Source of the DNA: Acidobacteriota bacterium
Lineage (GTDB): Bacteria; Acidobacteriota; Thermoanaerobaculia; Multivoradales; SZUA-115
NCBI GenBank assembly: GCA_024277255.1
Contig: JAJRVQ010000158.1
Span: 1 to 54,472, forward strand
Direction: 5' to 3'
DNA: 54,472 bases
Both the position numbers and the translations under genes were made by a program. Below the pieces are notes generated by a model. That model ran no database searches and was not told the DNA's origin. It worked only from the letters and a program-made list of their open reading frames with translations. This document shows positions 22,685 to 30,474 of this stretch, piece after piece; within the stretch, counting starts at the first letter, position 1, and each line of letters begins with the position of its first letter.

Positions 22685-24619
22685 GTGTCACTGCGAAGTT
22701 TCCCCGCCCTCGTGCTCGTTGCCGCCCTCGCCTGCGGCGGCTGTAGTCGCAAAGGGGAGGAACCCGGAGAATGGCAACGGTTCGATCTGACCCGGGCCAC
22801 GCCGCAGATCGAAGCGCAGTTGGCCAGCGAACCGCTCGCGGCGGTGGTCAGTTATCTGGGCGCACGGGAAGTGCGCGACATGGACCGCGTACCGGAAGCA
22901 TCGCGGACCGCCTTTCGGCAGCAGAGCGCCGGGCAAGTGCGCAGCCTCGAGCAAGAGGCCGGTTCCCGCCTCGCCTGGAGAGTGCACCTGGGCGACCGAC
23001 CGGTGTGGACTTTCACCCCCTTGCCGGACCTCGACCATCCCTGCGCCTGTACCTTCCGCGCCGGTCTGCGCTCCGCTGAAGGCGCGCTCATCGAACTCTT
23101 CCGCCTGGCCAGCGACGAGCTGTTCCTCAGCCCTTCCCCGCCGCCGACGGTGGCCCCGCGCGGTAGCACCGCGGAGGTCGAGCTGGACCTCGGCCGGTGG
23201 GCCGGGCAGGAGGTCGATCTACTGCTGCAGGTAGATTCCGCCCCCGGCGGCAGCAGGCGGGGAGCCAAGGTGCGCTGGGCCAGCCCGGCGCTCTACCACC
23301 GAACCGCCGCCGCCGACCGAGCGACCGGCACCGCCAAGAAGCCCAACATCGTGTTGATCGGAATCGACACCCTGCGCGCCGACCATCTCGGCCCCTTGCC
23401 GGCGACGCAGCCCAATTCTTGGCGCGGCCCCACCCTCACTCCGGCTCTGGATCGGTTAGCGGCCGACAGCGATGTCTGGCTCGACGCCTACTCCACCTTC
23501 AACGTCACCAATCCAAGCTTTGTCTCGATCCTCACCGGTCTCTACGGCAAGAATCACGGCGTCTACGACCTTCGCACGCCGCTACCCGACGGCCACACTA
23601 CCCTCGCTGAATTGCTTCACGACGCCGGTTACGCAACCCTGGCGGTGATCTCGGCCCGCCATCTCGGCGACCACAATTCCGGGCTGGGCCAAGGGTTCGA
23701 CCAGGTGGTGACCGCCACCGAGCACGCCGCCGCCGAGATGGCGGTGGCGACGGCGATGGACTGGATCTCCCGGCAGAGCGGCCCCTATTTCGTCTGGCTG
23801 CACCTCTTCGACCCACACACGCCGCACGTTCCGCCGCAGCCCTATGCCTCGGGGCTGCGGCCGGCTCAACCCTACGGCCTCGGCCGCGTCGAATCCTGGG
23901 TGCCGTTCCGGCCCGTTGGCCCGGTCACCTACGAACAGCCGGTCCTCGGCGGCCACCGCGACCTCTACGCCGGCGAAGTCGCCTACCTGGATCGTCAACT
24001 CGACCGGCTGATCGACTTCCTCGACAGCCGCGGCGCCCGCCGCAACACCCTGCTGGCACTCACCGCCGACCACGGCGAAAACCTGGGCGAACACGGCATC
24101 CTGCACCGCCACGGCGGGCTGTGGGAAACCACCACCCACGTCCCCCTGATGATCCGCTGGCCCAGTTCGGCAAAGAGCGCGGCGAGCGGCGCGGGGACTC
24201 GGCAACACGGGTTGGTGCAGACCCTCGACCTCTTCCCCACCCTGCTGGCCGCCGCCGGAATCGAGCCGCCGCTGCAGGACGGCGAAGATCTGCGCCAGCT
24301 CACCGCCGAGGGTCGCCGCGGTCGCCGCGTCATCTTCTCCGAACACGCCTCGCTCCTCGGCCTGACCGTACGCAGCTCGACCCACCGGCTGATGAAAAGC
24401 GCCGGCAACCCACAGATCCCAGACGGAAGCTATCTCTACGACCTGAGCAAGGATCCCGGCGAAACCCACAACCTGACCGGCCTGGCCTCCGCCGTCGAAC
24501 AGCGACTCTCCCAGCTACTCGCCAACTGGGTCGAAGACCGTCAACCCCGCCGGCAGGCGCTGCCGCGCAACCTCAGCGACGAAGAGATCGAGCGGCTCAG
24601 AGCACTCGGTTACCTGTAG
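22685..24619 (+). CDS. Alkaline phosphatase superfamily (sulfatase-fold) lipoprotein
   Basis: 644 residues from GTG 22685; GTG 22652 would overlap the acyltransferase and add 11 residues. The start gives a compact lipoprotein signal (SLRSFPALVLVAALAC). Residues 18-220 are a beta-rich N-terminal region. The sulfatase-fold domain follows: NIVLIGIDTLRADHLG (Asp228), the nucleophile segment TNPSFVSILTG with Thr275, HLFDPHTPH and TADHGENLGEHG (Asp462, His463). Classical sulfatases need Cys or Ser at the Thr275 position, so sulfatase activity is unlikely. A Thr nucleophile is used by phosphoethanolamine and glycerophosphate transferases. Context in a Kdo/lipid A operon suggests envelope phospho-transfer or hydrolysis. 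Function inferred only. Confidence 0.85.
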   Translation: MSLRSFPALVLVAALACGGCSRKGEEPGEWQRFDLTRATPQIEAQLASEPLAAVVSYLGAREVRDMDRVPEASRTAFRQQSAGQVRSLEQEAGSRLAWRVHLGDRPVWTFTPLPDLDHPCACTFRAGLRSAEGALIELFRLASDELFLSPSPPPTVAPRGSTAEVELDLGRWAGQEVDLLLQVDSAPGGSRRGAKVRWASPALYHRTAAADRATGTAKKPNIVLIGIDTLRADHLGPLPATQPNSWRGPTLTPALDRLAADSDVWLDAYSTFNVTNPSFVSILTGLYGKNHGVYDLRTPLPDGHTTLAELLHDAGYATLAVISARHLGDHNSGLGQGFDQVVTATEHAAAEMAVATAMDWISRQSGPYFVWLHLFDPHTPHVPPQPYASGLRPAQPYGLGRVESWVPFRPVGPVTYEQPVLGGHRDLYAGEVAYLDRQLDRLIDFLDSRGARRNTLLALTADHGENLGEHGILHRHGGLWETTTHVPLMIRWPSSAKSAASGAGTRQHGLVQTLDLFPTLLAAAGIEPPLQDGEDLRQLTAEGRRGRRVIFSEHASLLGLTVRSSTHRLMKSAGNPQIPDGSYLYDLSKDPGETHNLTGLASAVEQRLSQLLANWVEDRQPRRQALPRNLSDEEIERLRALGYL

Positions 24620-24829
24620 GCGGTACGGAGGCCTCTCGCGCCCGCCGCTCCTCAAGCGATCCTCCGCCCGGAAAAGTAAATCCAGCTCCCGCTGGAGAAG
24701 GTACCTTGCTCAGAAAATCCACCGGCGCGCATATCGCCAACTGACGATCCGGCGACCATTCCCAGCCAGGTCCTGCTGGCCATCGATTATCCACAAATCT
24801 CGGCCGTATCGACGATTCCGCCCATCGCG
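24620..24829. other. Intergenic region with a short hairpin
   Basis: Between the lipoprotein gene and the peroxidase remnant. It holds a perfect 6-bp stem TCCAGC/GCTGGA with a 4-base loop (24681-24696) and no T-run. The frame of the remnant is open back to a TAA at 24677 but shows no haem motif. This is probably where the missing 5' part of that gene was lost. Confidence 0.4.
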
Positions 24830-25330
24830 GTGGGAGAACGGACCAGCAGCCCCGGAGCATTCAAGATCCCGTCGCTGCGCAACGTCGCGCTGACCGCGCC
24901 CTACTTCCACAACGGTGGCCAGCGCACCTTGCGCGAGGTCATCGAGTTCTACAACCGCGGCGGCGATTTCCACGACCACGTGGGGCCGAACAACGTGCCG
25001 CAGACCGCCTTCATGGACTTCGAGATCGGCCGGCTGGAGCTGACCAACTCGGAGATCGATGCGATGGTGGCCTTTCTTGAAACGCTGACCGATCAGCGCG
25101 TCGTCGACCAGTCCGCACCCTTTGACCACCCGGAACTGTTCGTTCCCAACGGCCAGAAAGGTGACGCGCAGTCCGTGGACAGCGACGACGGTATCGCCGA
25201 GACCGAGTTCCTACGCGTCGCGCAGGTAGGTAGCGCCGGTGGACCGTTCGCCGCGGGATTCCTCGAAGGGATTGACAATGGTGATGACTATGACGACGGT
25301 GACGACGGTGACGGGGATGGGGACGATTAG
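24830..25330 (+). pseudogene. C-terminal remnant of a di-heme cytochrome c peroxidase/MauG-like protein
   Basis: The frame encodes GAFKIPSLRNVALTAPYFHN, HNGGQRTLREVIEFYNRGGDF and LELTNSEIDAMVAFLETLTD, which are the closing segment of bacterial cytochrome c peroxidase/MauG family proteins. Those proteins need two CxxCH haem sites in a body of more than 300 residues; none is present here, nor in the roughly 200 bases upstream, and no signal peptide precedes it. The tail is unusual: after FVPNGQKGDA it ends in an Asp/Gly-rich run (DDYDDGDDGDGDGDD) encoded by near-repetitive GAC/GGT codons. I read it as a 5'-truncated pseudogene. A small expressed protein from GTG 24830 cannot be excluded. Confidence 0.7.
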
Positions 25331-25388
25331 GAAGCCCGTCCAAGGAGCCTCGCAGGGCCTTTTCTGGTCTCACCTGTACTGACTTCCC

Positions 25389-25423
25389 AACCGCCTCCGG
25401 GAAGTACTCGGAGGCGGTTTTCT
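25389..25423 (+). terminator. Strong intrinsic terminator
   Basis: AACCGCCTCC (25389-25398) pairs perfectly with GGAGGCGGTT (25410-25419) around an 11-base loop, followed by TTTCTCT. This is the clearest factor-independent terminator in the window. It closes the region containing the peroxidase remnant and separates it from the kinase gene. Confidence 0.85.
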
Positions 25424-25506
25424 CTAGCTTCCGGCCAGCCGGCGAGTGCGGCCGAGCTCCGGCGCAGCTCGTCGCTCGGTTGTCCTGTGGAGAAAATCAT
25501 GCTGCA

Positions 25507-28182
25507 ATGAACGCATTGGCATTTCTCGTTCGGGGATCACGAGACTCACCAGTGGCGACAGGAACCACATCCGGCATCGAGCTTTCACGCCGAGTCAACG
25601 CGCTTCTGCTCGAAGCGATGGCGCAGCCCGCGCACCGTCGCAGTGAGTTCGTGGCCGAGAGATGCCAGGGCGATCGGCGTTTGCAGGCGGAGGTCGAAGC
25701 GGCGATGGGCGCAGATACTTCGATCCTGCATTCGTTGGAGCGCTCACTGCACGAGTTGCACGAGGCAGGGCAGGAGACGCTGTGCCCGGGGGAACGGGTC
25801 GGCGCCTATGAGATCGTCGAAGAGATCGGCCGCGGCGGTTGGGGCGCCGTCTACCTGGCACAACGCGCCGACGGCGAGTTCGAACGCCGAGTGGCGCTCA
25901 AGGTCCTCAAACGAGGCATTGACAGCGACGAGATGGTGCGCCGGTTTCACACCGAGCGCCAGATCCTCGCACAACTGCAACACCCCAACATCGCCCAGCT
26001 CTACGAAGGTGGGACGACCGAGGACCACCGCCCGTACTTGGTGATGGAACATGTGGCCGGCCGGTCGATCGACCGCTATTGCGAGGAAGAAGAGCTAGAC
26101 CACCTTGCCCGCATCGAACTCTTCCTAAAAGTGTGCGCCGCGGTTCAGGTGGCACATCAGAATCTGGTCGTCCACCGCGACCTCAAGCCGAGCAACATCC
26201 TGGTGGACGAGGCTGGCGAGCCCAAACTGCTGGACTTCGGTATCGCCAAGCTGCTCGGACCGGAAGTCGGCGATGGGGACGCATCGACGCTTCCCGGCGC
26301 CCGTCTGATGACGCCGGAGTACGCCAGCCCGGAGCAGATCCGCGGCGATGCGATCACCACGGCGAGCGACGTCTACTCGCTCGGCGTGCTCCTCTATCGG
26401 CTGCTCAGCGGAGTGACTCCCTACCCGCGAGCTGTGACGCTGGTGGAGGTCTACGACGCCGTCTGTGAGCGAGAGCCGCCGGCACCGAGCCGGGCCCTGG
26501 CGAACCGTCTGAGCGAGAAGCGCGCCGGCGCGGTGTCGGGGATCGAGGCGAGGCGATTGGTCCGCCGGCTGAGCGGTGACCTCGACAGCATCGTGCTACA
26601 CGCCCTGGCCAAGAAGCCGGGCGAACGCTACCCGTCGATCGACCAGCTGGCGCGAGATCTGTGTTGTTACCTCAAAGGGCATCCCGTAGCCGCGCGCCGC
26701 GGTACGACCCTCTACCGCGCCGGCAAGTTTCTGCGCCGCCACGCGCGAGCAGTCTCCGTGGCCGTCTTGGTCCTGGCGCTGCTCATCGGCTACGCCGTAG
26801 ACCGCCAGATCCAGCAAGAGCGCACCGAAGCCCAGCGCCAGCGAGCGGAGAAAGTCTCCGCTTTCCTGGTCGAACTCTTCGACCTATCGTCATTGAGTAG
26901 CGAGAAGGGACGCACGGTGCGGGCACTCGACGTGCTAGACCGCGCCGCCGACAAGATCGACCGCGAGATGGTGGACGAACCCGGTCTGCAGGCCGCGCTT
27001 CGCCTGACCATCGGAACAGGGTATCGGGATCTCGACGAGATCCAGCCGGCAGAGTACCTGCTGGACCAGTCGCTCGACTTCCGGCGCCGTGATCCTCACA
27101 CCTCCACCTCGGATCTCGCCGAAAGTCTGCAAGCTCTCGGCACGCTGGAATTCAAGCGCGGTCGCTACCGAGAAGGCCGGCAGCTATACCGCGAGGCACT
27201 GGCAATCAATCGCCGACTGCTGGCATCCGAAGAGCAGCAGAGGTTGGCGGTGAACCGGATCAACATGATGTCGCTGGTACTGATGGAAACCGGCCAGCCC
27301 GAACAAACCCTGCCGTTGCTCAAAGAGGTGCTCGCGATCATCATCGGCCAGGAAGGGGAGGAGAGCCAATGGGCTGCCTCCGTCGAGGGTAACCTGGCAC
27401 TGACCTACTACTATGCGGCCCGCTACGAAGAATCCGAGTACTGGCTGCGCCGCGCACTGGATATCTCCTTGCGGGTCCTCGACGAAGACCACTCGCAGGT
27501 CGCAGCCGAGCGATGCAACCTCGCCACCGTACTCAAGAAGCTCGGCCGGCCGGAAGAGGCCGAACCTCTCTATCGTCAAGTAGTGGCCAGCTATCGTCGC
27601 CGGCTCGGTGAGTCGCATCCGGCGATAGCCCGGGTGCTGAATCACCAGGCGGAAGTGCTGATGCACCGTGGAGAGTTGGCGGCGGCGGAACGGTTGGCTC
27701 GCCAGGCGACGGAGATGTGGCGACGGGAGATGGGCGAGGACCATCTCTCCTGGTCAGGCGTGCACTCGGTGCTGGGCGCCACCTTGCGGCTGCAGGGCCG
27801 GCTCACCGAGGCCGAGACGCTGGCCCGTGAAGCGCTGCAACTGCGTCTCGAAGTGCTGGGGGAAGAAAGTACATCGGTGGCCGAAGCACGACTGGACCTG
27901 GCCCGCACCCTTCTCGCCCAGGGCAAAGCGCCCGAGGCACTCGGCGAAGCCTGGATGGCCACCGAGACACTGCGCGGCCCCTTCGCTGCCGACAGCGCGG
28001 AGGTGGCGCTCGCCGAAGCCGTCCTCGGCGCCATCCTGGCCGCGACCGGCCAGCGAGAGCGCGCCCTCGAACTGCTCGAACGCTCGAGCCCGCGGGTACG
28101 CGCCTCGACCGGCGCCCGAGACCCGCGCGCCCGAGATGCCGAGACGGCACTCCAGACGCTACGCAGGGCCACCGCGCGCTGA
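25507..28182 (+). CDS. Membrane Ser/Thr protein kinase with TPR tail (second copy)
   Basis: 891 residues from ATG 25507; a TTG at 25480 would add nine, and neither has an ideal ribosome binding site. Same architecture as the kinase at 7297: helical N-terminal region, kinase domain with IGRGGWGAVY (107-116), Lys132, HRDLKPSN with Asp225, DFG with Asp243 and ASPEQIRG, a single membrane helix (about 415-433, SVAVLVLALLIGYAV), then TPR units (for example EGNLALTYYYAARYEESEYW). All catalytic residues are present; Trp112 in the glycine loop is unusual. The 3' end overlaps the convergent ECF gene by 24 bases, so sigma and kinase are adjacent but on opposite strands here. Confidence 0.92.
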   Translation: MNALAFLVRGSRDSPVATGTTSGIELSRRVNALLLEAMAQPAHRRSEFVAERCQGDRRLQAEVEAAMGADTSILHSLERSLHELHEAGQETLCPGERVGAYEIVEEIGRGGWGAVYLAQRADGEFERRVALKVLKRGIDSDEMVRRFHTERQILAQLQHPNIAQLYEGGTTEDHRPYLVMEHVAGRSIDRYCEEEELDHLARIELFLKVCAAVQVAHQNLVVHRDLKPSNILVDEAGEPKLLDFGIAKLLGPEVGDGDASTLPGARLMTPEYASPEQIRGDAITTASDVYSLGVLLYRLLSGVTPYPRAVTLVEVYDAVCEREPPAPSRALANRLSEKRAGAVSGIEARRLVRRLSGDLDSIVLHALAKKPGERYPSIDQLARDLCCYLKGHPVAARRGTTLYRAGKFLRRHARAVSVAVLVLALLIGYAVDRQIQQERTEAQRQRAEKVSAFLVELFDLSSLSSEKGRTVRALDVLDRAADKIDREMVDEPGLQAALRLTIGTGYRDLDEIQPAEYLLDQSLDFRRRDPHTSTSDLAESLQALGTLEFKRGRYREGRQLYREALAINRRLLASEEQQRLAVNRINMMSLVLMETGQPEQTLPLLKEVLAIIIGQEGEESQWAASVEGNLALTYYYAARYEESEYWLRRALDISLRVLDEDHSQVAAERCNLATVLKKLGRPEEAEPLYRQVVASYRRRLGESHPAIARVLNHQAEVLMHRGELAAAERLARQATEMWRREMGEDHLSWSGVHSVLGATLRLQGRLTEAETLAREALQLRLEVLGEESTSVAEARLDLARTLLAQGKAPEALGEAWMATETLRGPFAADSAEVALAEAVLGAILAATGQRERALELLERSSPRVRASTGARDPRARDAETALQTLRRATAR

Positions 28183-28767
28183 AGCGCGCCGCCCGAGCGC
28201 TCTGGCCAGCGAGCAACGCGCCGCGCTCCATCCTCGCTCGACGGTCGCCAGCGAGATACCCAGCGTCTTGGCGACTTCCGGCTGACTCAAACCGGCGAAG
28301 TAGCGCAACTCGACGATGCGCACCTGACGGGCATCGATGCGCTCCAGACTCTCCAGCGCTTCGTCGAGAGCAATCAACGTTTCGGCGTCTAGATTCGTGG
28401 TCGCCGGTGCCGCACGTGCCTCCTCCAGGGGCCCCGGCCGTAGCCCCCCTCCCCGTTTCTCGGCTCGGCGTTCGCGCGCGTGATCGACGAGAATCTGTCG
28501 AATCAGCCGAGAAGCGAAGGAGAGGAACTGGCGGCGATTCTCGAAGCCGGTCAACCGGCTTTCACGCAAGCGGACATAGACCTCGTTGACCAGCGCCGTC
28601 GGCTGCAAGATGTGACCGGGGTCCTCGCGCTGAAAGTAATGGTGGGCCAACCGCCGCAGGTCGTCGATGACCGACGGCAGTAGCGAGTCGAGGGTCTGGC
28701 GATCCTGACTGCTCCACTCGGCCAGGATGCTGTCCATTTCTAGCGTCGGGTGGTCTCGGCTCGGCAT
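28159..28767 (-). CDS. ECF sigma factor (TIGR02999-type), convergent with kinase
   Basis: 202 residues. Region 2 (about 30-100) contains IDDLRRLAHHYF, LQPTALVNEVYVRL, FLSFASRLIRQILVDHAR; region 4 (about 135-190) contains VRIVELRYFAGLSQPEVAKTL and a helix-turn-helix ending SAARCSLARAL. As in the first ECF factor, the acidic motif of region 2.2 is replaced, here by QPTALVNE, with Thr57 at the equivalent place. AAGGAAAG precedes the ATG at 28767. No anti-sigma gene is near; the overlapping kinase gene on the other strand is the obvious partner. Confidence 0.9.
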   Translation of the reverse strand: MPSRDHPTLEMDSILAEWSSQDRQTLDSLLPSVIDDLRRLAHHYFQREDPGHILQPTALVNEVYVRLRESRLTGFENRRQFLSFASRLIRQILVDHARERRAEKRGGGLRPGPLEEARAAPATTNLDAETLIALDEALESLERIDARQVRIVELRYFAGLSQPEVAKTLGISLATVERGWSAARCSLARALGRRASARGGPA

Positions 28768-29194
28768 TCGCTTTCCTTCAACGCGCCTCTCCCATTTTGC
28801 CGCTCAACGACGACGGGGACCAGAAGTGCCCGTCCAGCAGCAAGACGAGGCACACATTTCTCGTAAAGAGAGCGGAATACGGCGGTAAACCCCCTCATCA
28901 CCAGCAGTTCTCGCTTCGTAGAGGCGATCGGAGTCCGAACTCCAAGCTTTTCTGAGGTGATCGGTCTCCGCTCTGCGCTCTTTGCCTGGGAAGAACAGTT
29001 ACGGCCGGTCCTGTAAGTAGCCTCTGACAGCACTGGTTGTCCGTCGCCGGTCGGGTTCACATCTCCTAGTGGATCCGGCCGGCGGCTCCTCTGCATTCGG
29101 TCGAGGTTTACCACCTCCATCGGAACTGTGCGTGCACAGGCGACGCCTTGCGAAGCCGGCGGCATAGTAGGCGGCAAGATCGAGAGGGTGGATG
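28768..29194. other. 427-base region without a convincing gene
   Basis: Lies between tatC and the second ECF gene, both on minus. A minus-strand frame is open through it, but its third codon positions are not GC-rich like neighbouring genes and no family is recognisable. A 5-bp hairpin GGAGT/ACTCC (28929-28942) is followed by CTTTTC on the plus strand. It presumably holds the sigma factor promoter; I could not single one out. Confidence 0.5.
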
Positions 29195-29980
29195 CTACCC
29201 CTCGGCGGCAGCGGCGGCTTCTTTCTTCCGCTTGGAGCGCCCGACCATCCAGGCCGCACCGACTCCCAGTAGGTAGAGAAGGATCGCCGGCAGGGCGAAG
29301 AGGCACATATTGAACGGATCCGGTGTCGGCGTGATGATCGCGGCAAGGACGAAGATGATCAGCACGGCCCAACGGAAATGGCGCATCAAGAAGCGGGGCG
29401 TCACCACCCCGATCTGAGCCAGGGCGAAGATGAAGATCGGCATCTCGAACATCAGCCCCAGGCCGAGGATCACCGTCATCAGAAAGCTCAGGTAGTTCGG
29501 TGCCGTGATGTCGGAGTCGAACTGATCGCTGAAGGTGACGAGGAACTCGATGGCGAAGGGCGATGCCACGTAGTATGCGAACAACCCTCCACCGACAAAC
29601 AGAATCGAACCCAGGATGACCACGACCAGTGACCAGCCGCGCTCCTTCTTGTAGAGACCGGGCGCCACGAACCTCCACGCCTGGTAGATCACCCAAGGTG
29701 CCACCAGAAACAAGGAGGCGAGAACGACGATCTTCATGTATATGAAGAAGGCATCGGTCACCGCAAGGACTTTGAGCTTCTCGCCGGCGGGAAGGTGAGG
29801 CTGGATCGGCTGGACGATGAACTCGACGATACGCTCGCGAAAACCCCAGCAGACGGCGAAGCCGACAGCGATGCCGCCCAACGCGTAGAGCAGACGGTTG
29901 CGCAGCTCGGTCAAGTGCTCGAGCAACGACATGCGCCCTAGCTGTTCGGCGGGCGATTCGGCGGCGGGAAGACTCTCCAC
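29195..29980 (-). CDS. tatC: Sec-independent translocase subunit TatC
   Basis: 261 residues, six membrane helices. Receptor for twin-arginine signal peptides in the inner membrane. Motifs: MSLLEHLTELRNRLL near the N terminus with the conserved Glu of LEHLTELR, APWVIYQAWRFVAPGLY, KKERGWSL and ITPTPDPFNMCLFALPAILLYLLG. Start taken as GTG 29980, 17 bases after the tatA stop; ATG 29932 (at MSLLEH) is a shorter alternative closer to typical TatC. Cotranscribed with tatA. Confidence 0.95.
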   Translation of the reverse strand: MESLPAAESPAEQLGRMSLLEHLTELRNRLLYALGGIAVGFAVCWGFRERIVEFIVQPIQPHLPAGEKLKVLAVTDAFFIYMKIVVLASLFLVAPWVIYQAWRFVAPGLYKKERGWSLVVVILGSILFVGGGLFAYYVASPFAIEFLVTFSDQFDSDITAPNYLSFLMTVILGLGLMFEMPIFIFALAQIGVVTPRFLMRHFRWAVLIIFVLAAIITPTPDPFNMCLFALPAILLYLLGVGAAWMVGRSKRKKEAAAAAEG

Positions 29981-29997
29981 GGTTGGCTTGTCGGCCT

Positions 29998-30363
29998 TCA
30001 GGCCGGATCGCGCGTCTCCTCGACGACCGCGGAGTCGGAGGTGGCGGCCTCGTCCGCGGGTTCAGCAGGAGAGTCGGTGAAGTCCGCCGTAGCGGCGTCC
30101 GCCGGTCTGCCCACTTCCGACCGCTGCACGGTAGCGGCCGGAGCCGCTGCCGGAGGCTCGATCTTCGCCGCAGGCTCTTTTACTTCTCGATCCAGCGCCT
30201 GGATATCCGAGTCGAAGGTCCGCTTCAGGTCGTTGGTAGCGCGGCGGAACTCTCCCAGCCCTCGACCGAGCGTTCGTCCGATCTCGGGCAGCTTCTTTGG
30301 ACCGAAGATCAACAGGGCGAGCACCAGGATAAACAAGATTTCGGGCATTCCAAGACCTAGCAC
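29998..30363 (-). CDS. tatA: Twin-arginine translocase subunit TatA/TatB
   Basis: 121 residues. One N-terminal membrane helix (MPEILFILVLALLIF), then the hinge FGPKKLPEIGRTLG and an amphipathic helix (GLGEFRRATNDLKRTFDSDI). From about residue 65 the tail is Pro/Ala/Glu-rich low complexity. TatA and TatB cannot be separated with confidence; the Glu of MPEIL favours a TatB-like trait while the FGPKKLPEIG hinge is shared. AAGGAGGT lies four bases before GTG 30363. Confidence 0.93.
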   Translation of the reverse strand: MLGLGMPEILFILVLALLIFGPKKLPEIGRTLGRGLGEFRRATNDLKRTFDSDIQALDREVKEPAAKIEPPAAAPAATVQRSEVGRPADAATADFTDSPAEPADEAATSDSAVVEETRDPA

Positions 30364-30383
30364 GGGACCTCCTTACTCCTCTG

Positions 30384-30412
30384 ATGATCAGCTCGGGCCG
30401 GCCTGAAGTCAA
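30384..30412 (-). promoter_or_regulatory. Candidate tat promoter
   Basis: On the minus strand TTGACT (30412-30407), a 17-base spacer, then GATCAT (30389-30384). The start would be near 30377, only a few bases before the AAGGAGGT of tatA, giving a very short leader. Confidence 0.45.
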
Positions 30413-30431
30413 GCTCGAAGTTCGTCGAGCT
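30412..30431. promoter_or_regulatory. Inverted repeat in the tat/ctpA divergent region
   Basis: AGCTCGA (30412-30418) and TCGAGCT (30425-30431) form a perfect 7-bp inverted repeat with a 6-base centre. It touches the -35 of the proposed tat promoter and lies upstream of the ctpA -10, a suitable place for a shared regulator. Confidence 0.4.
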
Positions 30432-30458
30432 GGTGGAAATATCCCCACCCGCACCCAG

Positions 30459-30467
30459 TGTTAGACT
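30459..30467 (+). promoter_or_regulatory. Candidate leaderless promoter of the S41 protease
   Basis: TG at 30459-30460, one base, TAGACT at 30462-30467, then seven bases to ATG 30475. A start at about 30474-30475 would make the mRNA leaderless; no Shine-Dalgarno is present. No good -35 was seen. Confidence 0.4.
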
Positions 30468-30474
30468 TCAAAGC

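Noticed and set aside
22685..24619. Arylsulfatase annotation
   Set aside because: No Cys or Ser at the position that must become formylglycine.
28740..29160. Possible small minus-strand gene between tatC and the ECF gene
   Set aside because: Third codon positions are not GC-biased, no family match, and it would overlap the sigma factor start.
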